From Bacteroidia bacterium (GTDB taxonomy: Bacteria; Bacteroidota; Bacteroidia; NS11-12g; UBA955): a stretch of 6,952 nucleotides of DNA. Numbering within the stretch: position 1 is the first letter of the stretch; every line of letters begins with the position of its first letter. Below, piece after piece: positions 1 through 6,054 of the stretch. Both the position numbers and the translations under genes were made by a program. Where the stretch lies: the NCBI GenBank assembly GCA_014376345.1, contig JACMRS010000168.1, positions 1 to 6,952 on the forward strand. The letters are read 5' to 3'. The notes beneath the pieces are model-generated. The model searched no databases and was not told where the DNA came from. It worked only from the letters and a program-made list of their open reading frames with translations.

Positions 1-163
1 CGATATTTGACTGGAATGAGTTGGTTGCATAAAGATGTAAAGACTTAAAAATCAGGCAAAAATTAACTCTTTTTATTACAAACCCAAATTTATAAATAAT
101 ATATTTTTATTCTTTCACGTTTAATAAGCGTTTGAAGCCGTTTTAAACTCGATTTGCACCAAG

Positions 164-172
164 TGTGGAAAA
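164..172 (-). promoter_or_regulatory. DnaA-box-like 9-mer in the nrdJ leader
   Basis: The minus strand reads TTTTCCACA, which fits the relaxed DnaA box consensus TTWTNCACA at every position. It lies about 30 nt upstream of the candidate nrdJ -7 element. In E. coli the class I operon nrdAB is known to be controlled by DnaA, so a box here would be functionally sensible. It is a single short motif in AT-rich DNA, so chance occurrence is quite possible. Confidence 0.3.
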
Positions 173-202
173 GATGACCCTTAACTTGAAATAATGTAAA
201 TA

Positions 203-210
203 TATTTTTG
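203..210 (+). promoter_or_regulatory. Candidate Bacteroidota -7 promoter element for nrdJ
   Basis: TATTTTTG matches the Bacteroidota -7 consensus TAnnTTTG. It would start transcription around 217 and leave a leader of roughly 80 nt. The -33 partner is poor: the only TTG nearby (186-188) is 14 nt away, shorter than the usual 17-23. It is the only TAnnTTTG match I found in the leader, so it is offered as a weak candidate. Confidence 0.3.
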
Positions 211-295
211 AAAAGCAATCCTTTTAGAAAAATTAACGGCAATTTGATCCGTTTGATATTAAAATTAAAACACTAAACACTAACAAAATTAAGCT

Positions 296-3200
296 ATGCA
301 GCAAAATTTCGACACAATGAAGCAGGGACTTGTCTTTAACAGACAAAACACAAAAGAAGGTATTTCACCGTTTGACATGTTCAAATATGAGTACCGAACT
401 TCTGCTATTAAGAATCCAAACGGAGACAGTGTGTTTGAAATCAAGTATGTTGAGGTACCTGCAACCTGGAGTCAGGTGGCAACTGATATTCTTGCACAGA
501 AATATTTCAGAAAAGCAGGTGTTCCACAACCCGATGGATCTCTTGGTGGAGAAACTTCTATTAAACAGGTTGCTCACCGTATGGCGCATTGCTGGAAAGA
601 CTGGGGTCACCGTTATAATTATTTTGCTTCTGATAAAGATGCTCAGGTTTTTTATGAAGAACTTGTGTATTCAATTATTGCACAGCAGTCGGCTCCTAAT
701 TCACCACAATGGTTTAATACCGGTTTATACAGCTCTTACGCGATCAGCGGAAAGCCACAGGGTCATTATTATGTAGATCCGGATACTGAGAAGCTTACAC
801 GTTCAACAAGCGCTTACGAACGTCCGCAGCCGCATGCGTGTTTTATTCTTTCAGTGGATGATGATTTAGTAAACGAGGGCGGTATTATGGATCTTTGGGT
901 TCGTGAAGCCAGAATTTTTAAATACGGATCAGGTGTTGGAACCAATTATTCAAAAATCCGTGGCAATGGCGAAAAGCTAAGCGGCGGTGGTACTTCTTCG
1001 GGTCTGATCAGTTTCCTTAAAATCGGTGACCGTGCAGCCGGAGCAATTAAAAGTGGCGGTACTACAAGAAGAGCAGCTAAAATGGTTTGTCTTGATCTCG
1101 ACCATCCTGAAGCGATGTCTTTTATTAATTGGAAAAAAGATGAAGAGCGCAAAGTAGCTGCATTAATTGCTGCAGGTTATGCGAGTGATTATGAAGGTGA
1201 AGCGTACGCAACTGTTTCTGGTCAGAATTCTAATAATTCGATTCGTATTCCTAACCGTTTTTTCGAAGCGCTTAAAACAAATGCTGATTGGGATTTTATA
1301 GCAAGAAGTACCGGAAAGCCTGTTAAATCAATGCCTTCCAATGAAGTTTGGAATACTATTGGTGATGCTGCATGGGCTTGTGCTGATCCGGGTGTACAAT
1401 ATGATGACACCATAAACGACTGGCATACTTGTCCTGAAGGTGGCAGAATTAATGCATCGAATCCATGTTCTGAATACATGTTTCTTGATAACACAGCCTG
1501 CAATCTTGCATCGCTGAATCTGATGAAATTCTTCAATGCCGAAACGCTTGAATTCGATATCGCTTCTTACGAATATGCAATCCGTTTATGGACTGTAGTT
1601 CTTGAAGTTTCAGTATTGATGGCTCAGTTCCCTAGTCAGGAAGTTGCCCAGTTAAGTTATGATTACCGCACACTTGGACTTGGCTATGCAAATCTGGGTA
1701 CGATGCTGATGGTTTCAGGTATTCCTTATGACAGTGAAAAAGCGAGTGCAATCTGCGGCGCTATCACAGCTATTCTAACAGGACAATCTTATTCAACATC
1801 TGCTGAAATGGCTGCCGTAAAAGGACCGTTTAAGATGTATGAGAAAAATAAAAAGCACATGATGCGGGTAATGCGTAACCACCGTTATGCAGCATACAAC
1901 ACACCACTTGCTTATGAAGGATTAAGTGTTCCTGCAGTAGGAATTGATCCGCAATATTGCCCTGAAGATCTTTTGAAAGCAGCTTGCAATGCATGGGATA
2001 AAGCATTACAGCTTGGCGATAAATTCGGTTACCGCAATGCGCAGTCAACTGTAATTGCACCAACAGGAACGATAGGACTGGTAATGGATTGCGATACTAC
2101 AGGTATCGAGCCTGATTTTGCAATGGTTAAATTTAAAAAACTATCAGGTGGCGGATATTTTAAAATCATCAACCATTCGGTTCCACAGGCTTTAAGAAAT
2201 TTAGAATATACTGAAGAGCAGGTAACGGATATCGTTAATTATGCAAAAGGACATGCAACTCTTGAAGGTGCGCCTTTCATCAATCACGAATCATTAAGAG
2301 CCAAAGGTTTTAATGATGCTGATCTTGAAAAACTTGAGCATGAAGTAGTTAAAGCATTTGATATTGAATTTGCTTTTAACATGTATTCTTTAGGTGAAGA
2401 AACTTTACAAAGACTTGGTTTTAGGAGCGAACAATACAATTCACAGGATTTCAATCTTTTGAAAGAACTTGGCTATTCTGAAAATGAAATTGCAGTTGCA
2501 AATGAATTTGTAACAGGCACCATGACAATTGAAGGCGCGCCTTTCTTAAAAGAAGAGCATTATCCTGTTTTTGATACTGCAAACAAATGTGGACAGAAAG
2601 GTACCAGATTCTTACATGCACATTCGCATATCAGAATGATGGCAGCAGCACAACCGTTTATTTCGGGTGCTATTTCTAAAACGATCAACCTTCCGAATGA
2701 AGCTTCTGTTGAAGATATTAAATCTTGCTACGAGCTTAGCTGGAGACTTGGATTAAAAGCCAACGCACTTTACCGCGACGGTTGTAAATTATCACAGCCA
2801 CTTTCTAACAAATCAGATAAGAAAGTAAGTGAGGGTGAAACAGCTTCAGACACTACAGATGCAGTTGAAAAAGCAGTAGGCGTTTATGCAGCAACACGTA
2901 TTGAAGATCTTACTCCGGAGATTGTTCTGGAAGCAGCAAGACAGATCATTAACAACACTAACAATCCGTCATTTAAACAACAGTTGAATGACATAGCAAC
3001 ACGTAAAATTCTTCCGAACAAACGTCGTGGATTTACACAAAAAGCCAAGATTGACGGCAATACTATTTTTGTAAGAACCGGCGAGTATATGGACGGTACC
3101 TTAGGAGAAATATTTGTTGACATGCACAAAGAAGGCGCAAGCTTCAGGTCGCTGATGAACTGTTTCTCAATAGCTGTTTCTATTGGACTTCAGTATGGTG

Positions 3201-3610
3201 TACCATTAGAAGAATATTATGACAAATTTACTTTCAGTCGTTTCGAACCGAGTGGTATGGTAGAGGGTCATGACAATATTAAATCAGCCACTTCAGTAGT
3301 AGATTTCATCTTCCGTCTGTTAGGATTTGAATATCTTGGAAGAGAGGATGCTGTTCACATAAAATCTAAGAAAGCTGAGATCGAGTTTGAGGCGCAGGTA
3401 GAAGTGAGAGATGAAAATGACAGAGAACCTGTTAAAGTAAATCCGGTGCCTGTTACAAGCAATATGTCTTACAACAGTGAAAGAAAACCAATGAGCATGC
3501 CACCAACATCAGGAGATGCACCGGCATGCAAATCATGCGGTAACATCACTGTCCGTTCAGGCACCTGTTACACATGTTTAACCTGCGGTACTACTTCGGG
3601 TTGTAGTTAA
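296..3610 (+). CDS. nrdJ: Adenosylcobalamin-dependent (class II) ribonucleoside-diphosphate reductase
   Basis: A cytoplasmic enzyme that reduces ribonucleotides to deoxyribonucleotides, using adenosylcobalamin to generate the active-site thiyl radical; it needs no oxygen. Visible family motifs include NSPQWFNTG, PQPHACF with Cys182 (first of the redox pair), NPCSE with Asn389, Cys391 (radical cysteine) and Glu393, Cys402 in NTACNLASLNL (second redox cysteine), PTGTIGLVMDCDTTG, and AAAQPFISGAISKTINLP near the barrel end. A linker (about 810-910) leads to a TSCPD domain (about 917-1012). A tail of six cysteines (1078, 1081, 1091, 1094, 1097, 1103) follows, presumably for zinc binding and for re-reducing the active site. 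No N-terminal ATP-cone is seen, so overall-activity control by dATP is probably absent. At 1104 residues it fits the long NrdJ type. The ATG at 296 is preceded by an A-rich leader without Shine-Dalgarno, typical of Bacteroidota. It appears monocistronic, closed by the terminator that follows. Confidence 0.96.
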   Translation: MQQNFDTMKQGLVFNRQNTKEGISPFDMFKYEYRTSAIKNPNGDSVFEIKYVEVPATWSQVATDILAQKYFRKAGVPQPDGSLGGETSIKQVAHRMAHCWKDWGHRYNYFASDKDAQVFYEELVYSIIAQQSAPNSPQWFNTGLYSSYAISGKPQGHYYVDPDTEKLTRSTSAYERPQPHACFILSVDDDLVNEGGIMDLWVREARIFKYGSGVGTNYSKIRGNGEKLSGGGTSSGLISFLKIGDRAAGAIKSGGTTRRAAKMVCLDLDHPEAMSFINWKKDEERKVAALIAAGYASDYEGEAYATVSGQNSNNSIRIPNRFFEALKTNADWDFIARSTGKPVKSMPSNEVWNTIGDAAWACADPGVQYDDTINDWHTCPEGGRINASNPCSEYMFLDNTACNLASLNLMKFFNAETLEFDIASYEYAIRLWTVVLEVSVLMAQFPSQEVAQLSYDYRTLGLGYANLGTMLMVSGIPYDSEKASAICGAITAILTGQSYSTSAEMAAVKGPFKMYEKNKKHMMRVMRNHRYAAYNTPLAYEGLSVPAVGIDPQYCPEDLLKAACNAWDKALQLGDKFGYRNAQSTVIAPTGTIGLVMDCDTTGIEPDFAMVKFKKLSGGGYFKIINHSVPQALRNLEYTEEQVTDIVNYAKGHATLEGAPFINHESLRAKGFNDADLEKLEHEVVKAFDIEFAFNMYSLGEETLQRLGFRSEQYNSQDFNLLKELGYSENEIAVANEFVTGTMTIEGAPFLKEEHYPVFDTANKCGQKGTRFLHAHSHIRMMAAAQPFISGAISKTINLPNEASVEDIKSCYELSWRLGLKANALYRDGCKLSQPLSNKSDKKVSEGETASDTTDAVEKAVGVYAATRIEDLTPEIVLEAARQIINNTNNPSFKQQLNDIATRKILPNKRRGFTQKAKIDGNTIFVRTGEYMDGTLGEIFVDMHKEGASFRSLMNCFSIAVSIGLQYGVPLEEYYDKFTFSRFEPSGMVEGHDNIKSATSVVDFIFRLLGFEYLGREDAVHIKSKKAEIEFEAQVEVRDENDREPVKVNPVPVTSNMSYNSERKPMSMPPTSGDAPACKSCGNITVRSGTCYTCLTCGTTSGCS

Positions 3611-3632
3611 GATTATATAATTAATTTATGAG

Positions 3633-3666
3633 ACTGCCGGTACTGAAGAGTATCGGCAGTTTTTTT
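3633..3666 (+). terminator. Intrinsic terminator of nrdJ
   Basis: A 12-bp stem (ACTGCCGGTACT at 3633-3644 with AGTATCGGCAGT at 3649-3660) closes a GAAG tetraloop. One pair is a G-U wobble and the others are Watson-Crick. A run of seven T (3660-3666) follows. It begins 22 nt after the nrdJ stop and insulates the toxin-antitoxin cluster from nrdJ transcription. Confidence 0.92.
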
Positions 3667-3742
3667 GTTATAAGTTTCAGAAAAGAGTTTTGGAAAGATA
3701 ATGTTATGACACAACGACAATATGCTTCGAATTAAAATATTA

Positions 3743-3774
3743 TTTGTTTCCCAATAAGGAAATATCTATATTTG
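3743..3774 (+). promoter_or_regulatory. Bacteroidota-type promoter of the higBA module
   Basis: TTTG at 3743-3746 (-33) and TATATTTG at 3767-3774 (-7) are separated by 20 nt, an exact match to the TTTG / TAnnTTTG layout known for Bacteroidota sigma factors. Transcription would start about 6-8 nt after the -7 element, around 3780-3782, so the toxin ATG at 3784 would have almost no leader. The match also excludes the in-frame TTG at 3772 as a start, because it lies inside the -7 element. Confidence 0.65.
3747..3762. promoter_or_regulatory. Inverted repeat between the promoter elements, possible autorepression operator
   Basis: TTTCC (3747-3751) and GGAAA (3758-3762) form a perfect 5-bp inverted repeat with a 6-nt gap, sitting entirely in the spacer between the -33 and -7 elements. 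Antitoxins of the XRE type commonly repress their own promoter by binding such palindromes. Position and symmetry are seen directly; the operator role is inferred, and 5-bp arms can arise by chance. Confidence 0.35.
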
Positions 3775-3783
3775 TTTTACCTT

Positions 3784-4131
3784 ATGAAAAAACTGAATTT
3801 CAACATTGAATTCTTGCCCGAAGCGGCTGAATTTATAAATATGACAGATGTTAAAGCACGTGAAAAGATATTATACAATATGAAAAAGGCTCAGTATATG
3901 TCAAATCAAGAACTGTTTAAAAAATTGAATAATGTTATATGGGAGTTTCGCACATTATATAATGGTCAAGCGTATAGATTATTTGCTTTTTGGGATAAGG
4001 TAAATGATTCTGATACTTTAGTAATAGCAACTCATGGGATTGTTAAAAAAACACAAAAAGCACAAATACAAGAAATACATAAAGCAATGAATATTAGAAG
4101 CAGGTACATGCAAGTTAAAGGAACTCTCTAA
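3784..4131 (+). CDS. higB: Type II toxin, RelE/HigB-like (phage-derived Gp49 family)
   Basis: A 115-residue basic protein of the RelE/ParE superfamily, Gp49-like branch. Such toxins are generally ribosome-dependent mRNA endonucleases, inactivated by binding the partner antitoxin. Diagnostic features are the N-terminal strand and helix (about 5-36), then IWEFRTLY (52-59), YRLFAFWD (64-71) and TLVIATHGIVKKTQKA (78-93), the core beta-sheet of this branch. Arg56, Arg65, His84 and the Lys88-Lys89 pair are good candidates for RNA contacts by analogy; I cannot assign catalysis. The ATG at 3784 is chosen because family members begin at this point and the upstream TTG overlaps the promoter. The XRE antitoxin follows after 11 nt, giving the toxin-first order typical of higBA. 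The frame is intact. The tail after residue 105 (RSRYMQVKGTL) looks less conserved. The name higB reflects gene order and family, not a proven orthologue. Confidence 0.88.
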   Translation: MKKLNFNIEFLPEAAEFINMTDVKAREKILYNMKKAQYMSNQELFKKLNNVIWEFRTLYNGQAYRLFAFWDKVNDSDTLVIATHGIVKKTQKAQIQEIHKAMNIRSRYMQVKGTL

Positions 4132-4142
4132 AATTGACGAAG

Positions 4143-4463
4143 ATGAAAAATAAAAGCAACACAATATCTCTGGATACCATGATTGATAAACATATCGGTA
4201 AAAAGGGAACCTTAAAACGGGAAACTTTTGAGTATGAGCTTAGCATTGATCTTTTAGGTCAGGCTATCCGTGAGGCGAGGCAACAAAAAAATCTTACTCA
4301 GGAAGAACTAGGTGAGATGGTAGGTGTTCAAAAGTCCCAAATTTCAAAAATTGAAAACAGTGTCAAAAATGCACGTATTGAAACTATTTTAAAAGTTTTC
4401 AGCGCACTTGGTGCAAAAATTAATTTTAGTATTGAAATTAATAATAGAAGACTTGCAATTTAA
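4143..4463 (+). CDS. higA: XRE-family antitoxin, HigA-like
   Basis: A 106-residue helix-turn-helix protein, the expected antitoxin to the preceding toxin. It should neutralise the toxin by direct binding and repress the shared promoter. The N-terminal part (1-37, including DKHIGKKGT and an acidic FEYEL stretch) is the extension usually present before the DNA-binding domain in Bacteroidota partners of Gp49-type toxins, and probably contacts the toxin. The HTH covers about 38-93: LTQEELGEMVG (51-61) gives the first helices and VQKSQISKIEN (62-72) the recognition helix. A short beta-forming tail (INFSIEIN) follows. An in-frame TTG at 4134 exists, but ATG at 4143 fits the family start and leaves an 11-nt gap after the toxin stop. 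Co-transcription with the toxin is near certain from spacing. All key HTH residues look intact. Confidence 0.88.
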   Translation: MKNKSNTISLDTMIDKHIGKKGTLKRETFEYELSIDLLGQAIREARQQKNLTQEELGEMVGVQKSQISKIENSVKNARIETILKVFSALGAKINFSIEINNRRLAI

Positions 4464-4486
4464 TAATGATTTATGAGATGAATAAA

Positions 4487-4500
4487 TACCAAAAATGGTA
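4487..4500. promoter_or_regulatory. Small palindrome before parD, possible ParD operator
   Basis: TACCA (4487-4491) and TGGTA (4496-4500) are perfect inverted arms around AAAA, 22 nt before the parD start in the 59-nt gap after higA. Ribbon-helix-helix antitoxins such as ParD bind short palindromes next to their own start. No TTTG/TAnnTTTG promoter was found in the gap, so parD may instead be read from the higBA promoter. The operator role is only inferred. Confidence 0.35.
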
Positions 4501-4522
4501 ACTATGATCAAAATTGTATTTT

Positions 4523-4774
4523 ATGGGAAAGAACACATCTGTATCTTTAGGGAACCATTTTGAAAATTTTATCGATTTTAATCTTTCAAAAGGGAGATAC
4601 AAAAATGCAAGTGAGATCGTAAGGGCAGGACTACGCTTACTGGAAGAAGAAGAGAATTGCTTTGCAGCCTTGAAAAATGCAATTGAAGAAGGGCTAGAAA
4701 GTGGCATAGCTAAAAGATTCGAACCCAAAAATTATCTTGAATTTATAAAAGCAAAAAAAAATGCTAAAAGCTAA
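4523..4774 (+). CDS. parD: ParD-family ribbon-helix-helix antitoxin
   Basis: An 83-residue antitoxin of the ParD (CC2985-like) type. The N-terminal KNTSVSLGNHFENFI (3-17) supplies the DNA-contacting strand and first helix, and GRYKNASEIVRAGLRLLEEEE (24-44) the second helix of the dimeric ribbon-helix-helix fold. The C-terminal half (LKNAIEEGLESGIAKRFEP, 50-68) matches the segment that wraps the ParE toxin. The start is ATG at 4523, where homologues begin; an upstream in-frame TTG at 4514 would add only three residues. It follows higA by 59 nt on the same strand and overlaps the parE start by 14 nt, the normal translationally coupled arrangement. The frame is intact although its toxin partner is broken, so it may now act as a stand-alone antitoxin or autorepressor, or may itself be on the way to loss. 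Confidence 0.87.
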   Translation: MGKNTSVSLGNHFENFIDFNLSKGRYKNASEIVRAGLRLLEEEENCFAALKNAIEEGLESGIAKRFEPKNYLEFIKAKKNAKS

Positions 4775-5060
4775 ATATCGTTCAACCAATAAGGGATTAG
4801 ATGATTTAGCTGAAATATTGAATTACACTCAGAATGAATGGTCAGAAAAGTAAGCGGATGCGTATTGCTTTTTACTCATTGATTCATGTCAGGAAATAGC
4901 GGAAAACCAAAATCCCGGCAAAAATTATAATAATGTCAGAAAAGAATTATTGGGTTTTAAAGCAAACCTTCATATCATTTTCTATCTGATAGTTTCTGAA
5001 TCAGAAATTGAAATTGTAAGAATACTTCATGGACGAATGGATCTGAAAAACTACATCTGA
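4761..5060 (+). pseudogene. parE: ParE-family toxin, interrupted by an in-frame stop at codon 31
   Basis: Read from ATG at 4761 (in the +1 frame, overlapping the last 14 nt of parD), the frame encodes a typical ParE toxin of 99 codons if one stop is ignored. Before the stop, MLKAKYRSTNKGLDDL and EILNYTQNEWSEK match the family's first strand and helix pair. TAA at 4851-4853 replaces codon 31, where relatives have Gln (WSEKQAD), a single CAA to TAA change. The frame then stays open to TGA at 5058-5060 and keeps IDSCQEIAENQNPGK (40-54), VRKELLGFKAN (59-69), HIIFY (71-75) and IEIVRILHGRMDLKN (83-97), the ParE core and C-terminus. No ATG or GTG restart lies soon after the stop. A few other substitutions at usually conserved places (Cys36, Leu76) suggest relaxed selection. 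ParE toxins generally poison DNA gyrase; this copy should yield only a 30-residue fragment. Confidence 0.88.
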
Positions 5061-5086
5061 ATTTTGAAAAAAAATAAACAAAAAAT

Positions 5087-6010
5087 TCAAAACCAAACCA
5101 TCGCCACCGTACCGCAAATGCCTTTTAACAGCATCAATCCGTCAATAATTATCAGATAATAAAATATTGATTTGCGTCTGTGAAGGGCATACGCAACTGA
5201 GATCATTGCTATAAACGGAATCATGTTGAGCATGATCTTTTCAATGCTGAAGTGCATGCTGATGGCAAAAGTTATAAAGGAGGCAATGCCAAGAGAGGTG
5301 AGGGGAATGATGATATTATGGATTGTTTTTCTGAGTCCTACATGCACAACGAAAGTTTTAAGTTTATGGTTGTAATCCATTGCATAATCTTTAATATCAA
5401 ACATGATGCAAAGCACTGCGATAAACATAAAATTTTTGACGAAAAGTAAGATGTTCAGAAAGTCAATATTTAATGTTGTTTTATGAGTGATATTATAATA
5501 AAGCAGAGGGTAAACGTTAATCAATCCTGCCCAGGTAAAAGCAATAACAAAAGGCTTCAGCCAACCAATATTGCGCAGGTTATATTGCCTCATACTCTTG
5601 CTGTTTATACCGTAATAAAGAATTGCGACAAAAGGAAAAATAAGCGCAATCAGCCATTCACTTAAAGTCATAGTGAGAATACCAGAAATATCATATTTGT
5701 ACAAAATTGATCCGATTGAAACTGCCAGAATCAGATTTAAAATAAAACGACTTGCAATAACTGTTTTCCTTCGGGTGTTGTACCAGATAAGGCGCGGATT
5801 GATTGTGTTCGTAGTGCTTTCACTAATATATGCTTTGATATAATAAAGTGTTGCAGAAGCAAAAACTGCCAGGAAATAAAAGACATCATTGAGAGGATAA
5901 TGTTGTTGAAGTGTAGCCTCAATGGTTAAAGCCACAGCGCAGATGCCATAGAAATAGTTGCCAAAAAATATCAGCTTAATAAACTCGCCTTTTGTATTCG
6001 CAGTTTCCAT
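5087..6010 (-). CDS. UbiA-like multi-pass membrane protein, putative prenyltransferase relative
   Basis: A 307-residue, strongly hydrophobic protein with about eight or nine predicted membrane segments (roughly 13-30, 42-60, 86-104, 116-133, 152-170, 185-204, 233-250, 258-276, 283-303). The best family clue is FDIKDYAMD (204-212), an Asp-rich motif (Asp205, Asp208, Asp212) followed by HKLKTFVVHVG, which matches the second motif of UbiA-superfamily enzymes, where Asp residues hold the Mg-diphosphate of the prenyl donor. LKPFVIAFTWAGL (151-163) also resembles Bacteroidota members. The canonical first motif, NDxxDxxxD, is not visible in the expected region after residue 45. The substrate is therefore unknown, and it may be a divergent or non-enzymatic relative. 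The start is ATG at 6010, preceded by a 24-bp palindrome. It converges on the toxin-antitoxin cluster, with 26 nt between its stop and that of parE. Confidence 0.7.
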   Translation of the reverse strand: METANTKGEFIKLIFFGNYFYGICAVALTIEATLQQHYPLNDVFYFLAVFASATLYYIKAYISESTTNTINPRLIWYNTRRKTVIASRFILNLILAVSIGSILYKYDISGILTMTLSEWLIALIFPFVAILYYGINSKSMRQYNLRNIGWLKPFVIAFTWAGLINVYPLLYYNITHKTTLNIDFLNILLFVKNFMFIAVLCIMFDIKDYAMDYNHKLKTFVVHVGLRKTIHNIIIPLTSLGIASFITFAISMHFSIEKIMLNMIPFIAMISVAYALHRRKSIFYYLIIIDGLMLLKGICGTVAMVWF

Positions 6011-6022
6011 TTTCTTGCAGTG

Positions 6023-6054
6023 TAAAATTAATGGAAATTAATTTTATAATTAAA
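6023..6054 (-). promoter_or_regulatory. Perfect palindrome and weak promoter candidate before the UbiA-like gene
   Basis: TAAAATTAAT (6023-6032) and ATTAATTTTA (6037-6046) are perfect 10-bp inverted arms around a GGAA centre, 12 nt before the start codon. On the minus strand, TAATTTTA (6030-6023) differs by one base from the TAnnTTTG -7 element, and TTTA (6054-6051) lies 20 nt upstream, one base from the -33 TTTG. The palindrome would overlap the promoter like an operator, or fold as a hairpin in the leader if transcription starts farther upstream. The symmetry is observed; the function is inferred. Confidence 0.4.

Larger units (their letters stand above)
1..295. other. Intergenic leader upstream of nrdJ, possibly with the tail of an upstream gene
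   Basis: AT-rich DNA with no convincing complete gene. Two plus-strand frames are open from the window edge and could be the last codons of an upstream gene: one stops with TAA at 46-48 (last residues SWLHKDVKT) and another with TAA at 30-32 (last residues FDWNELVA). I cannot choose between them, and both may be chance. The rest holds the nrdJ leader. Within it are three CGTTT words at 118, 129 and 139, a DnaA-box-like 9-mer at 164-172, a TAnnTTTG element at 203-210 and a 7-bp tandem duplication (ACACTAA twice, 270-283) just before the gene. No cobalamin-riboswitch core was recognised. Confidence 0.4.

Noticed and set aside
1..295. Cobalamin riboswitch or NrdR boxes controlling nrdJ
   Set aside because: I could not find the conserved B12-box core or a pair of NrdR-like palindromes. 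B12 riboswitches also usually control the B12-independent enzymes instead.
2249..2545. Internal repeat in NrdJ: GHATLEGAPF (652-661) and GTMTIEGAPF (741-750), 89 residues apart
   Set aside because: I recall the same pair of motifs in other long NrdJ proteins, so it looks like a family feature rather than a local duplication.
3772..3783. Upstream in-frame TTG as the start of the HigB-like toxin
   Set aside because: It lies within the -7 promoter element and would be outside the transcript; ATG at 3784 also fits the family start.
4851..4853. Stop codon read-through or recoding to make full-length ParE
   Set aside because: TAA followed by GCG is not a known read-through context, no stem-loop was recognised after it, and the position is an ordinary Gln codon in relatives. 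A simple nonsense mutation explains it better.
5062..5092. TTTTGAA / TTCAAAA inverted repeat between the convergent parE and UbiA-like genes as a bidirectional terminator
   Set aside because: The 7-bp stem is nearly all A-T with a 17-nt loop, so it would be very weak, and one arm overlaps the end of the UbiA-like gene. U-rich stretches are present but I would not call a terminator.
5252..5922. Open frames of 60-65 codons inside and opposite to the UbiA-like gene, and similar ones opposite nrdJ
   Set aside because: They have no recognisable domains and are shadows of the strongly coding frames.
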